A DNA stretch of 64,000 nt, taken from positions 1-64,000 of the forward strand of contig NZ_CP014311.1 in the NCBI RefSeq assembly GCF_001557535.2. The letters run 5' to 3'. The notes beneath the pieces are model-generated. The model ran no database searches. It was given only the letters and a program-made list of their open reading frames with translations, and was not told where the DNA came from. Shown here piece by piece: positions 34,784 through 43,449 of the stretch (positions are counted from its first letter, which is position 1; each line of letters opens with the position of its first letter). The position numbers were made by a program, and so were the translations under genes. This stretch comes from Burkholderia sp. PAMC 26561. Lineage in GTDB: Bacteria; Pseudomonadota; Gammaproteobacteria; Burkholderiales; Burkholderiaceae.

Positions 34784-35257
34784 ATGTTTGTTTCTCTCGA
34801 ACCGCTGCTGCGCAGCTGCACGAAGCTCACGCTTTCGTTGCAGATGAAAGGCGACGATGTTGTGGTGTTCGTCAAGCCGGAAGGCTCGGCGAAAGATGTC
34901 GCGATGCTGCAACCGCTCGTGCTGACCGCTTCGGCAGCCGAGCTCGATGCCGGTTTTGCAGATGCGCTCGCTGCTTACACGGGTGTGCGCGCGTCGCTCG
35001 CCGACCAGGTCGCGGCAACCACCGCGATTCTTGAAGCTGCCCAAACGACGCAAGTCTCCAAGGCGACGAAAGCGCTGACGGGCGGCAAAGTGAAACCTGC
35101 GGCCGCCGCCAAACCGTCTTTCGACAACGAATCGGACGAAGACGAGGCGGATGACAACGCTGAGGGCGAGCAAAGCACCGCTACCACCGCAGCAACATCG
35201 ACCGCCGCGCCGGCAGTAGAAAAATCCGGCACCGACCTGACTTCACTTTTCGACTGA
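34784..35257 (+). CDS. PRTRC system protein E
   Basis: 157 residues, beginning MFVSLEPLLRSCTKLTLSLQ. Short beta-rich N-terminus (KGDDVVVFVKPEG), a helix, then an acidic Ser/Thr/Ala tail and TDLTSLFD at the end, which looks like a partner-binding tip. Protein E is one of the small subunits always linked with PRTRC ParB; no biochemical role is established. Confidence 0.85.
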   Translation: MFVSLEPLLRSCTKLTLSLQMKGDDVVVFVKPEGSAKDVAMLQPLVLTASAAELDAGFADALAAYTGVRASLADQVAATTAILEAAQTTQVSKATKALTGGKVKPAAAAKPSFDNESDEDEADDNAEGEQSTATTAATSTAAPAVEKSGTDLTSLFD

Positions 35258-35264
35258 GGTTCAC

Positions 35265-35483
35265 ATGTCCATTGCTATTGCCAAGCTGCTTCGCGAGTTT
35301 GTCTACAACGGCGTGAATCTGGCCGATCCTGGACCGACCTTCACGCCGGATGAAGTCCGCGACCTTTACTCCGCGCAGTATCCGGAGCTGACCACAGCCG
35401 CCATCGACGGCCCGGAGTACTCGGGCGAGGTGATGCGGTTCAAGTTCGTGCGCGCGGCCGGTGCCAAAGGCTCCCATGCGTGA
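35265..35483 (+). CDS. PRTRC system protein C
   Basis: 72 residues, 7 bp after protein E. MSIAIAKLLREFVYNGVNLA and DEVRDLYSAQYPELTTAAI, then GEVMRFKFVRA. Comparative work has proposed that protein C is a ubiquitin-like beta-grasp protein; the strand/helix pattern is compatible. Its end, GAKGSHA, is not a Gly-Gly tail, so conjugation would need trimming or another end. Confidence 0.85.
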   Translation: MSIAIAKLLREFVYNGVNLADPGPTFTPDEVRDLYSAQYPELTTAAIDGPEYSGEVMRFKFVRAAGAKGSHA

Positions 35484-35537
35484 GCGCGAGTTACTCAAGG
35501 CGTTATCCGACCCGGACAACGCTACATCCACTAACGA

Positions 35538-35562
35538 GCCGCCCGGAAGGGCGGTTTTTTTT
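35538..35562 (+). terminator. Intrinsic terminator between PRTRC C and F
   Basis: GCCGCCC/GGGCGG with loop GGAA and eight T. The next ATG is 20 nt further on behind AAGGAG, leaving no space for a promoter. Confidence 0.88.
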
Positions 35563-35582
35563 CATGACAAGGAGATCGGTGA

Positions 35583-36722
35583 ATGCTCTTCGATCCTCAG
35601 CACGCTGGTGCACTCATCGCTGTCGCGGGCGCCCAATGGCAATCGAAACGCGCTGCCGCTGCCGGACGTGGACCTGCCCATGGTTTTCTGACGCTGCCGG
35701 CCATTGCCTCCGGGGTTCCGACCTCGGCGGTAATGCGCTGGCGGGCGGAACAGGATGTCTGCCGTTTGATTTACGACCAGTTCGTCACGGGCCCCATACG
35801 GGCACGTGACGTTCCCGGATTCTCGAGCGCCGGCCAGGCGTTTGTCCGAGGCTTTTTTGCCTGGGCGAAGCGGGAAATGCCACGGCTCAAGTGCCTCAAC
35901 TTCAACTTTGTGATCCACGACGTCGAAGCCGTGCGCGAGCAGATGCAGTATCAGTACGACTCGCGTGACTTCGAGCCCACTTCGCCTCTGTATCTCGGTA
36001 TCGAAATGCAGGAAGAAAACATCTTCGATATCGGCGAGAAGGTGGCGCAGCTTCGCGCTGCCCACCCGCGATTGGTCTCGACCACGATGGCATTGATCAA
36101 TCGTGCGATGGGCCGAACGATCTGGGTTCGAACGCCGGATGAGTTTCTCGGGATGTTTTCCTCGTATTACTGGGACGGCGACAGCAAGGCGTCTGATGAG
36201 GACGTGCTTGAAATCCTCAAGGATCGCTTTGGCGACGATGAAGCGGAGTTGGAAAACTACCTTCCTTCGGTGGTCCGCGCCGAGCTTTGTCCGAGCGACA
36301 TGGACGTCGGCCGGTACAACCGAAAGACGCACCGGTTTTCTCTTACGCCTGCGCTCAGTGCCGCGTCACTGCGGCAATTACACGAGTGCGGTCCTCGTTC
36401 GGTGCGGCGCATCTGCCGAGAGCTCGAAGCATTGACGCTCCTGCTCAAAATCAGCCGGCCGCGGTGTCTTTTCGATCTGCAAGCGAGACCTGAGTGTGCG
36501 TATGCCGCAGCGACGCTGATCGCCTGTGACAGTCCGCGAATCAGCCAGCTGCTCGATGACCACTATGAGCACCTGTCTCAAAGCGGTGAAGGCTCGACGT
36601 TTTACGGCTTCATTCCCTTTGCTTCTACGCCCGATGCGATCCGCAAGCAGTACGCGGACTGGTCGAAGGCATTTTCTATTCTTGGCCAACTGGACCGCGT
36701 CATCGCGGCTCTTGCGGCATAA
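35583..36722 (+). CDS. PRTRC system protein F
   Basis: 379 residues. Begins MLFDPQHAGALIAVAGAQWQ; helical with hallmark RWRAEQDVCRLIYDQFV and RGFFAWAKREMPRLKCLNF. Usual length. The role is unknown, but it always accompanies the PRTRC cluster. ATG at 35583 follows AAGGAGATCGG. It must be transcribed through the terminator just before it. Confidence 0.85.
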   Translation: MLFDPQHAGALIAVAGAQWQSKRAAAAGRGPAHGFLTLPAIASGVPTSAVMRWRAEQDVCRLIYDQFVTGPIRARDVPGFSSAGQAFVRGFFAWAKREMPRLKCLNFNFVIHDVEAVREQMQYQYDSRDFEPTSPLYLGIEMQEENIFDIGEKVAQLRAAHPRLVSTTMALINRAMGRTIWVRTPDEFLGMFSSYYWDGDSKASDEDVLEILKDRFGDDEAELENYLPSVVRAELCPSDMDVGRYNRKTHRFSLTPALSAASLRQLHECGPRSVRRICRELEALTLLLKISRPRCLFDLQARPECAYAAATLIACDSPRISQLLDDHYEHLSQSGEGSTFYGFIPFASTPDAIRKQYADWSKAFSILGQLDRVIAALAA

Positions 36723-36738
36723 CCAATCGGAGCTTCAT

Positions 36739-37461
36739 ATGAAAGGTTTGGATATCGGCTCGGATCGCCGGGAAGAGGTGTGCGCCACCAGCGCCATCCT
36801 GCTTTATAGCGGCCGGGATCAGACGGCGCACTACGGGACGGTGCATCCGATCAACCCTGGAAAGGGCGGTCGGGCATCGATCGGCGCGGGTCGGCCAATC
36901 GATCGAGCAGCGCTTCTGAAATGCCTGACGGAACTGTCGCAAAACGCGGCACCGAGAGCCGAGTTTCTTCCAGAAACAGTGCTCGCGGTGTCGCAAGACG
37001 CGGTGACGTGGTGGTGTAGACCGGGGATGCGACGCGTGTTCTTCGATTGCCCGGAAATCGGCAAGCGAAGCGCGATCGTGCCGCATCCGGGTTTGGTGTT
37101 CAGAGCAGCGTCGAACGGATTCAGCGTGTTCGCGCTGAAAGAAGACAGCCGCCCAACCCCGGCTTCGACGCTGCATGAACCGCCTTACTTTAACACCTGG
37201 GATTTTGGAAAGATTTGCATCGGATCGGCTCATGTTCCGAAGCGAATCGACGTTTCCTCGATCGCCGGCTGGGAGAGCGGCTTTTTCGAGTCGGCGTTCA
37301 CGCACCCCAATCACGGTAGCAAGCGTGTTTCCTATCCCAAAGGTGAATTTGCCTTCTGGAAGGCGATGCTCGACGGCACGTTCGGCGAGCAATTTCCCAA
37401 GAAGTCACTTGTTTCCATGAAATTTACTCTCGGCGCACTGATCGCCGGCAAGGAGCGTTGA
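36739..37461 (+). CDS. PRTRC system protein B
   Basis: 240 residues from ATG 36739 with CGGAG before it. SAILLYSGRDQTAHYGTVHP is the typical opening. One E2-like reading has been proposed for protein B; a Cys in WWCRPGMRRVFFDCPE and in GKICIG could be candidates. The frame upstream to 36526 belongs to protein F in another phase. Confidence 0.85.
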   Translation: MKGLDIGSDRREEVCATSAILLYSGRDQTAHYGTVHPINPGKGGRASIGAGRPIDRAALLKCLTELSQNAAPRAEFLPETVLAVSQDAVTWWCRPGMRRVFFDCPEIGKRSAIVPHPGLVFRAASNGFSVFALKEDSRPTPASTLHEPPYFNTWDFGKICIGSAHVPKRIDVSSIAGWESGFFESAFTHPNHGSKRVSYPKGEFAFWKAMLDGTFGEQFPKKSLVSMKFTLGALIAGKER

Positions 37462-37462
37462 T

Positions 37463-38104
37463 ATGAATGCAGCAGATAGCGTGTTGCAACGCTCGTTTCC
37501 GACGGTCATGGTTCCCCGGCGGGAGCCGCTTGGTCCCATGGCCTCGGCCGGCGAGCGGTTGCTGGTTGCTGAAAACGGCGTATTTCTTGAGATCAGCCTT
37601 CCGTGGATCTCACTCGTGCGGCGCGTCGCCAGTTTCACGGCGCCGATTCCGATTCCGTATGGCAGCGTAGAAGAGCATACGAACCTGATTTGTGGTCGTG
37701 TGCCCGAAGAGCTGATTGGTGAGTTTGTTGCGATGGCGCGCGCTGCGTACCCCAACGAAACCGGATCATGGATCGTTTGGAGCACCAGGACGCATCAGTT
37801 TCGGCTTCTGCCAATGGAGATCCTCTCGCAGTCGAGCGGGTCATTGCAGTACGACCGGCCGGAACGCCACGACGATGAGGTGTTGATCATCGACTGCCAT
37901 TCACATGGCCGGCATCCGGCGTATTTCTCGAGCATTGACAACGAAGACGACAAGCACGACACCAAGTTTTCGCTTGTCGTTGGAAATTGCGCCGCGCACG
38001 TGCCCAGTTTCGCATTTCGGCTGTGCGCGAAAGGCATCTTCGAGGAAGTCGAGCGCGTACCGGCTGCGTGGTACCGGGTCAGCAAGTTGGCGGGGGCTGT
38101 ATGA
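37463..38104 (+). CDS. PRTRC system protein A (JAB/JAMM-like protease domain)
   Basis: 213 residues. The metal site of the JAMM family is visible: DCHSHGRHPAYFSSIDNEDD, with HSH about residue 145 and an Asp ten residues later. In deubiquitinase-like enzymes this site removes ubiquitin-like proteins. Overlap: starts 1 nt after protein B's stop codon and ends with ATGA shared with ThiF. Together with ThiF it argues for a ubiquitin-like processing pair. Confidence 0.88.
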   Translation: MNAADSVLQRSFPTVMVPRREPLGPMASAGERLLVAENGVFLEISLPWISLVRRVASFTAPIPIPYGSVEEHTNLICGRVPEELIGEFVAMARAAYPNETGSWIVWSTRTHQFRLLPMEILSQSSGSLQYDRPERHDDEVLIIDCHSHGRHPAYFSSIDNEDDKHDTKFSLVVGNCAAHVPSFAFRLCAKGIFEEVERVPAAWYRVSKLAGAV

Positions 38105-38946
38105 GCGAAGCTATGAAGGCTCGTCACCCGATCCCGTCGCATATGTTGTCGCGGCCCTGGCAAGTGATCGTGGTGGGCGCCGGCGGCACCGGAAGCGCGG
38201 TGTTGCCGAGTCTCGCTCGGTTGCACCACGCGATGGTGGAGCTCGGCCATCCGGGTGGCATCGATTGCACCGTGTTCGATGACGACACGGTGAGTCCCAC
38301 CAACGTTGGCCGACAAGGCTTTTATCCGAACGACGTGGGCGAATACAAAGCTTCGCTCATCGTCAATCGGTTGAACGCGTTGATGGGTACCAACTGGCGT
38401 GCCGAGACGCAGCGGTTCACGAAAAATGTGAATTGCTACAGCGCAGACCTGATCATTGGTTGCGTGGATACGCGTGCGGCGCGGGGAGCGATTGTTGAGG
38501 CCGCCCGCAACGCCAACGTCTATTACCTCGACTGCGGGAATGACACGGACCGTGGCCAAGTGGTGATCGGCCAGCTGATGGCGTTGAGCGAAGCCAAGAA
38601 AAGACCGGAGCGGTTGCCGCATGTGGGCGAACTGTTTCCGGACCTGATCGACGCTGCGCTCGACGCAACGGATGAAACGCCGTCCTGTTCGATGGCCGAC
38701 GCACTGCGCAAGCAGTCGTTGGTAATCAATCAGGCGATCGCGGTTCAGGCGTTCAACCTCTTGTGGATGATGTTTCGGACGGGCGCGGTGCCGTTTTCGG
38801 GCGTGTTCGTGAACCTCGCAACGGGGAGAACGAACCCGATTCCGATCGACCCCGCGGCCTGGGCCCGTTTTGGCTACACGTACGTGGCGCGCAAAGCACG
38901 GAAGAAGAAGCTTCGGAAAGGCGAGGCCGAACCTATCCCGTGGTAA
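38101..38946 (+). CDS. PRTRC system ThiF / E1-like protein
   Basis: 281 residues from ATG 38101. Rossmann-type nucleotide motif VVGAGGTGSAV (about 26-31), the NVGRQ adenylation motif (about 68) and a Cys in TPSCSMADALR (about 195) as candidate thioester residue. E1-like enzymes adenylate the C-terminus of a ubiquitin-like protein. The C-terminus is strongly basic (ARKARKKKLRKG). A good terminator follows. Confidence 0.93.
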   Translation: MSEAMKARHPIPSHMLSRPWQVIVVGAGGTGSAVLPSLARLHHAMVELGHPGGIDCTVFDDDTVSPTNVGRQGFYPNDVGEYKASLIVNRLNALMGTNWRAETQRFTKNVNCYSADLIIGCVDTRAARGAIVEAARNANVYYLDCGNDTDRGQVVIGQLMALSEAKKRPERLPHVGELFPDLIDAALDATDETPSCSMADALRKQSLVINQAIAVQAFNLLWMMFRTGAVPFSGVFVNLATGRTNPIPIDPAAWARFGYTYVARKARKKKLRKGEAEPIPW

Positions 38947-38969
38947 TCGTCTTTATCTGTTTGTAATCT

Positions 38970-39000
38970 GCCGACTCCCTTCAAGGAGTCGGCATTTTTT
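38970..39000 (+). terminator. Intrinsic terminator after the PRTRC operon
   Basis: GCCGACTCC/GGAGTCGGC, loop CTTCAA, six T. Confidence 0.88.
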
Positions 39001-39036
39001 CGTTCGGCGGCGTTCCGCGCAGCCTTTCTTACCTAA

Positions 39037-39067
39037 GCGGGTACGCAGCCCGTTTGGGCTGCTCCGC
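39037..39067 (+). promoter_or_regulatory. Four-part alternative-fold leader element, copy 6
   Basis: GCAGCCC/GGGCTGC with a GTTT loop, enclosed by GCGG/CCGC; CGGG can pair with CCCG instead. CTTGGAG follows in 11 nt. Confidence 0.5.
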
Positions 39068-39088
39068 ATCAATTTCTTGGAGCTTTGT

Positions 39089-40135
39089 ATGGGTGCAACT
39101 GTTTTGACGTGCAAGCGTGCTGGCGCGTTTCAACGCGCTGATGGCGAATGGATTTTCGCGTTGTTCGAAAGAACCTATGAGAAAAACTGCTATCCGCATC
39201 GCGACCATTGGTCGGGCATTACGATCGGCAATTATGAGAGCGTGATGCGGAGAGTCTTCCACCACGCCAGATCGTGTGAAGGCGGGATGCTGCAATCAAG
39301 ATCCGGTGATATCAGGCCCGAGCAATACATCGAGTCTTGGCGCCAAGAACTGGCAAAACCCATGATGTTGCACGACAGGCAGATCGACCTTCGGGTGGGG
39401 AAAGCTTTCGATGCAAGCATCCCAGAGAAGTCGCTGGATGATGTGCAACGGCGCCTTGCGAAGATGGGCCAGCACAGTCGGTTCGACGCGTTGGGTGCCG
39501 GTGGTCTATCCGTTTCTCTGCACGGGGATGTCGACCTGCTCATTGCGTTATATGGCGAAGGCGGCCCATTCAGCTTATGGCGTGTGCTTACCGTCGACGA
39601 TTGCGGATCGGTGCCGGTGACGGCTCCTGTACCGCGGTTGCTGCCGGCCGCTCAGGTCATGCGCCAGATGCCCGATGTCAAGTGTCATGCGATCGACGGT
39701 GAAAACCGGGTGGTGTCGTTCGACGGAAAACCTTGGTACCACGCTGGCTGGCAATACAACGCCGTCGGGTCATTCATTACCGACCTCGCGTATGACCTCG
39801 ATATGGCTCATCCCGGCTTCGCCAAGCGCGCCATCCCAGAATATCGGGACATGCTGCGCAAAGCTTCACCGGTGCCGCGCGACACCGCGTTGACCATTTC
39901 GCGTGCGCCTGAGGGGGTAAGCAAGTGGGCGGTGGCGTCGGCCGATGAGCTTGCTCTGCGCATCGGCATCGTTGCATCGGGGCAAGATGATGCTCCGCAG
40001 GAATACCGCTGTCTGTTCAGCGAACTTCTCGCAGATCCCGAGGCCAACTTGCTCTATAAATTTGGGGCATCTCGAACGCTCTCAAATCACTTGGGATGTA
40101 CCCTTGGACCAATCGACCAACGAGCCGTCGCCTAA
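39089..40135 (+). CDS. Hypothetical protein (348 aa)
   Basis: ATG at 39089. Begins MGATVLTCKRAGAFQRADGE. Soluble with several His/Cys (NCYPHRDHW), rich in Trp, no known domain. A central VSLHGDVDLLIALYGEGG recalls nothing certain. It has its own leader hairpin (39037-39067) and terminator (40183-40212), so it is a single-gene unit right after the PRTRC cluster. The stop codon lies in the loop of a CGCC/GGCG hairpin. Confidence 0.6.
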   Translation: MGATVLTCKRAGAFQRADGEWIFALFERTYEKNCYPHRDHWSGITIGNYESVMRRVFHHARSCEGGMLQSRSGDIRPEQYIESWRQELAKPMMLHDRQIDLRVGKAFDASIPEKSLDDVQRRLAKMGQHSRFDALGAGGLSVSLHGDVDLLIALYGEGGPFSLWRVLTVDDCGSVPVTAPVPRLLPAAQVMRQMPDVKCHAIDGENRVVSFDGKPWYHAGWQYNAVGSFITDLAYDLDMAHPGFAKRAIPEYRDMLRKASPVPRDTALTISRAPEGVSKWAVASADELALRIGIVASGQDDAPQEYRCLFSELLADPEANLLYKFGASRTLSNHLGCTLGPIDQRAVA

Positions 40136-40168
40136 GGCGTGCATCGAACAGTTTTCACTCTCGCTGTT

Positions 40169-40483
40169 TTAACCCTTTCGATAAACCGCTCCTGTTGGGA
40201 GCGGTTTTTTTTCGTCCGTGTGATTTGCGCTATTAGTCGAAGTGTCGTCAAACGATAGCCCGACCATTGCGGCATAGTTCTGCGGATCTGCCTCGGCAAT
40301 AGCCACCATCAGCATCATGAATGCGCTGGATCCTTCGAGCTCTGCCGCGAAAACCCGCGCAGTGCGAACCGTAACAGTATCGGTGTGAAACAGCCCATCG
40401 TCACCGTAAAGGCTGTAGTCGAATTGGTCGAACGCCGGACCGTCGACGCTTGTAACTCGGGCGTGGGAAGTTATCCGAGCTTT
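40169..40483 (-). CDS. Hypothetical protein (104 aa)
   Basis: Chosen start MKARITSHARVTSV at 40483; the longer frame to 40621 contains a different, less protein-like opening. Residues about 15-75 are beta-rich (DQFDYSLYGDDGLFHTDTVTVRTARVF), the rest Ala-rich helices. No family recognised. It shares the bidirectional terminator at 40183. Confidence 0.45.
   Translation of the reverse strand, partial: KARITSHARVTSVDGPAFDQFDYSLYGDDGLFHTDTVTVRTARVFAAELEGSSAFMMLMVAIAEADPQNYAAMVGLSFDDTSTNSANHTDEKKPLPTGAVYRKG
40183..40212. terminator. Bidirectional intrinsic terminator
   Basis: AAACCGCTCC/GGAGCGGTTT with loop TGTTG and a T-run. It serves the forward 348-codon gene; the A-run on the other side serves the reverse gene. 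Confidence 0.8.
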
Positions 40484-40615
40484 CATGGGGAGAGCCCTCG
40501 TCGTCTTCTTAAAATGCGCAGGATACAACAGGACGGTAATAGGCCGATGTCCGCTTGGATGATCAGCCGGAGAACAATCCTTGCGGAGAGAGTAGACCAC
40601 TAACAGGAGAAATTT

Positions 40616-41071
40616 ATGCAATTCATTAATCTACTGGCACGCGCGTTCGCGTCTGGGACTGGTGCCGCAATTGCCTCTGGGGCAGTTGCATCCCGTGAGG
40701 GGGTCAACAACGGATCAAGCGCCGTAGCCCCGATAAATGCCGTCGCGCACTGCGTGTGGCCAGCAGAAGCCATGCTCGATGAGCGCGCGAGCGTACGGCT
40801 CACGGGGACTGGTGCATTTATTCATTGGGGAGCCAGCGTTTTTTGGGGCTTGCTATTCGAGTCACTGCGTGGCCGTCGCGCGTCGACAGGAGCGATCGTG
40901 CGAGCCGCTGGAATTACGGCCGCCACTGCGTATGTCGTGGATTACCACGTGGTGCCCGAACGCGTAACGCCGGGATTCGAGGCGCACGTGCCGCCGCGTT
41001 CTTTCGTCCCGATCTATGCGGCGCTCGGCGCGGGGCTCGCACTTGTTGCGCTTGCAACGAAGCGTCGATAA
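40616..41071 (+). CDS. Small integral membrane protein
   Basis: 151 residues, ATG at 40616 after CAGGAGAAA. About four membrane segments (residues 10-30, 62-82, 98-115 and 128-148). A His-rich region FIHWGASVFWGLLFE and DYHVVPERVTPGFEAH could bind metal. Typical of uncharacterised Burkholderia membrane proteins; probably chromosomal in origin. Confidence 0.6.
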   Translation: MQFINLLARAFASGTGAAIASGAVASREGVNNGSSAVAPINAVAHCVWPAEAMLDERASVRLTGTGAFIHWGASVFWGLLFESLRGRRASTGAIVRAAGITAATAYVVDYHVVPERVTPGFEAHVPPRSFVPIYAALGAGLALVALATKRR

Positions 41072-41114
41072 GGCCTTGTAGGTGCGCGACACCGTCCTTT
41101 GGATGCGACCGATA

Positions 41115-41533
41115 TCAGCTCGTGAGCGTCTCGATCAGCCGCATTAGGTAGGTGGTCGCATGGCCCTTTTGGCAGTACGCGTCGATCTCGTCATCGACGA
41201 GGCGTTGGCGCACATCCTGTTCGTCCAAAGCGGTGAACGCGATGATCACGGTTTCGACGGTCCGCGAATCCGCGCGTATCGCCAACGCTGCCTGTAAACC
41301 GTTGCAATCCGGCATGGAAATATCCATCACGATGATTTGCGGTAACCATTCGCTCGCAATCGCGATCGCTTCGCGCCCACCGAGGGCAACACGGCAGTCG
41401 GCGTCGTGAAGAGACATCATGGCCGCTAGCGCTTCTACGCCATTGCGGTTGTCTTCTCCACGAGGAGAAGACGTAATTTTTGCCCGTCGGGATGGGCGCG
41501 CCTGGTACTCCAGGTATGAGCGAATCGGTTCAT
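41115..41533 (-). pseudogene. Response-regulator receiver (CheY-like) with +2 frameshift
   Basis: From 41533 the frame reads MNRFAHTWSTRRAHPDGQKL and RLLLVE, then continues in another phase as DNRNGVEALAAMMSLHDAD. The joined sequence is a REC domain: acidic VEDN start, phospho-acceptor Asp in IIVMDISMPDCNG, the T/A in IIAFTALDEQ, and a Lys in YCQKGHA. The break lies in an extra AA at about 41451-41472, where the DNA forms a perfect 9-bp inverted repeat. No kinase gene is nearby. The break probably inactivates it unless frameshifted. Confidence 0.75.
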
Positions 41534-41940
41534 GAGATGTTGCATGTGCGACCCTGCAGAAATTACCCATAACGTTGGCCTCGCCGACTTTTGCGCACCC
41601 TGATCCAGCTAGATTAGCAAGCAAGCAAGCGGCCTGATCCCCGTTACTAAGGGACTTTGATGCCAATCCAAGCCATTGCGGCTCCAAAAAAGAGCTAAAC
41701 AAACGAACCCGTCTCTAACTTTCGCTGAATACGGGGTATTAAGTATGCCTAGCTAAATGAAGTTTGTGGGAGATGCGTTGGTGCTGGTAGGTAAGCGTAA
41801 TCGCCACTATTCGTGGTGCCTTTGTCGGTAGAAGTTAAAAGCCGAGCTGTAGCGATAGGGAGCGCTTGATTGAACCGCTAGGCCGATTAAAAATGTTTAA
41901 ATCAAGTAATATGCTGCATTACCTTATCCCTCAGAGAAAC
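41534..41940. other. AT-richer spacer before the TIR gene
   Basis: About 400 bp without a gene. The composition shifts to AT-rich from about 41700. The open frame of the TIR gene reaches back to a TTG at 41866, and ATG choices exist at 41893, 41911 and 41941. Confidence 0.45.
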
Positions 41941-43365
41941 ATGATGACGCCAAGAGTGTTTATATCTTATAGCTGGTCCAACGAAGAACACCAAAATTGG
42001 GTCTTGAGTTTCTCCACCGAACTTGTCGAATCTGGAGTAGACGTAGTTCTTGATAAGTGGGATTTGCGCGAAGGCGACGACTCGATCCAATTTATGGAGT
42101 CTATGGTAACTGATGAGCGCGTAAAGAAAGTTCTTATTATCTCAGACCGTACTTACGCAGAAAAAGCCGACGGCCGGCACGGCGGCGTTGGAACAGAGAC
42201 ACAAATTATCTCGCCAAGGGTGTTCGCTCAACAGGACGATAGAAAATTTCTCGCAATTGTCACGTCTCGAGACAAGGATGGTGATCCATATTTACCGGTA
42301 TTTTACGGATCACGTATTTACATTGATCTAAGCGACGCTGCGACGTATTCGGAAAACTTTGATCGTATATTGCGTTGGATTTTTGATAAACCATTTCATG
42401 TAAAACCTAAGTTAGGGTCACCCCCGTCATTTTTAAATGACGTAACAACTCCATCGCTTGGAACTTCCTCCGCATACCGTCGGGCGGTTGAGTCAATTAA
42501 AAATGGCAGACCAACTGCGACTGGTGCCATCGCTGATTTCTTTCGTACCTTTTCAACAAGCCTGGACACCTTTCGAAGCACATCTGGAGATGAGCAATTT
42601 GACGTTCTGATAGCCAATCTAGAAGCAGTTCTCCCGGCCAGGAACGAGGCAATACAAGTGTTTATTGCACTTGCTCAATATGCATCTTCTTTGAGAAATG
42701 CTGAAGAAATTCATCGATTTATAGAGTCAGTGATAGCTTATGACACAATACCGTCCGGCGTCATGCAATATCGCGAGACAGACGCCGATTTTTTTAAGTT
42801 TGTAATGCATGAGCTATTCTTGTATGCATTGGCGGTTTTTATTAAATTTGAAAAATTTGATGTCGTTCAATTGCTTCTGACCAAGCTGTACTATGGACCA
42901 ATTTCTATGCAAATACAGAGACAAGGTACCGAGTCTTATTCCAGAATATGGCAGCCTCTTAAATCGCTGGAGATTCGGAACCAAAAGCTTCAGTTAAGAC
43001 GACTTTCTTTGCGAGCCGACCTGTTAATAGAACGAGTAACGGGAACTGGGATTAGCACAACAGATTTGATGCAGGCCGATTTTATAGCTTTCTTGAGGGC
43101 GGCTTTCCATAAAACGGGGATTCGATGGCACCCTGAGACACTGTTGTATGCGTTAAATAAACACGATGCTTTCGAGGTGTTTGCACGAGCTAAGTCAAAA
43201 ACTTATTGTGCACAACTCGAGCAGATCTTTGGCGTTAGCTTGCCCCCGGCGCTCGCGGAGGTTGTCGCTAACGCCGCTGAAGGACGGTATGTTCCACGTT
43301 GGGATTGGCAAACCCTTGACATTGCAGTACTTGCAAACGCAGCGGACATCGGGAGGCTGCCATGA
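41941..43365 (+). CDS. TIR/SEFIR-domain protein, candidate defence effector
   Basis: 474 residues from MMTPRVFISYSW (other starts upstream possible). Residues about 4-155 match bacterial SEFIR/TIR proteins: RVFISYSWSNEEHQNWV, the D-x-W in VLDKWDLREGDD, KVLIISDRTYAEKAD and GGVGTETQIIS, in which the Glu is the candidate catalytic residue, then SRIYIDLS. The remaining 300 residues are helical and have no known fold. Many bacterial TIR proteins destroy NAD after phage infection. The gene is visibly AT-richer than its neighbours, suggesting separate arrival. Confidence 0.8.
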   Translation: MMTPRVFISYSWSNEEHQNWVLSFSTELVESGVDVVLDKWDLREGDDSIQFMESMVTDERVKKVLIISDRTYAEKADGRHGGVGTETQIISPRVFAQQDDRKFLAIVTSRDKDGDPYLPVFYGSRIYIDLSDAATYSENFDRILRWIFDKPFHVKPKLGSPPSFLNDVTTPSLGTSSAYRRAVESIKNGRPTATGAIADFFRTFSTSLDTFRSTSGDEQFDVLIANLEAVLPARNEAIQVFIALAQYASSLRNAEEIHRFIESVIAYDTIPSGVMQYRETDADFFKFVMHELFLYALAVFIKFEKFDVVQLLLTKLYYGPISMQIQRQGTESYSRIWQPLKSLEIRNQKLQLRRLSLRADLLIERVTGTGISTTDLMQADFIAFLRAAFHKTGIRWHPETLLYALNKHDAFEVFARAKSKTYCAQLEQIFGVSLPPALAEVVANAAEGRYVPRWDWQTLDIAVLANAADIGRLP

Positions 43366-43449
43366 CTGCGGATTTGCGGAAAATCGACCGAGTGGCTTGT
43401 GTAGAAATATCGATATGGTTGCGAGTTTAACTTTAGTATAGGAGGTTCA

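Noticed and set aside
35461..35691. A 76-codon frame across the PRTRC C/F junction
   Set aside because: It runs through a strong terminator and into protein F in another phase; it lacks its own ribosome site.
40126..40147. CGCC-TAA-GGCG hairpin followed by ATCGAA at the end of the 348-aa gene
   Set aside because: It overlaps a stop codon and lacks the fixed ATCGAC; it may be a variant but I do not count it.
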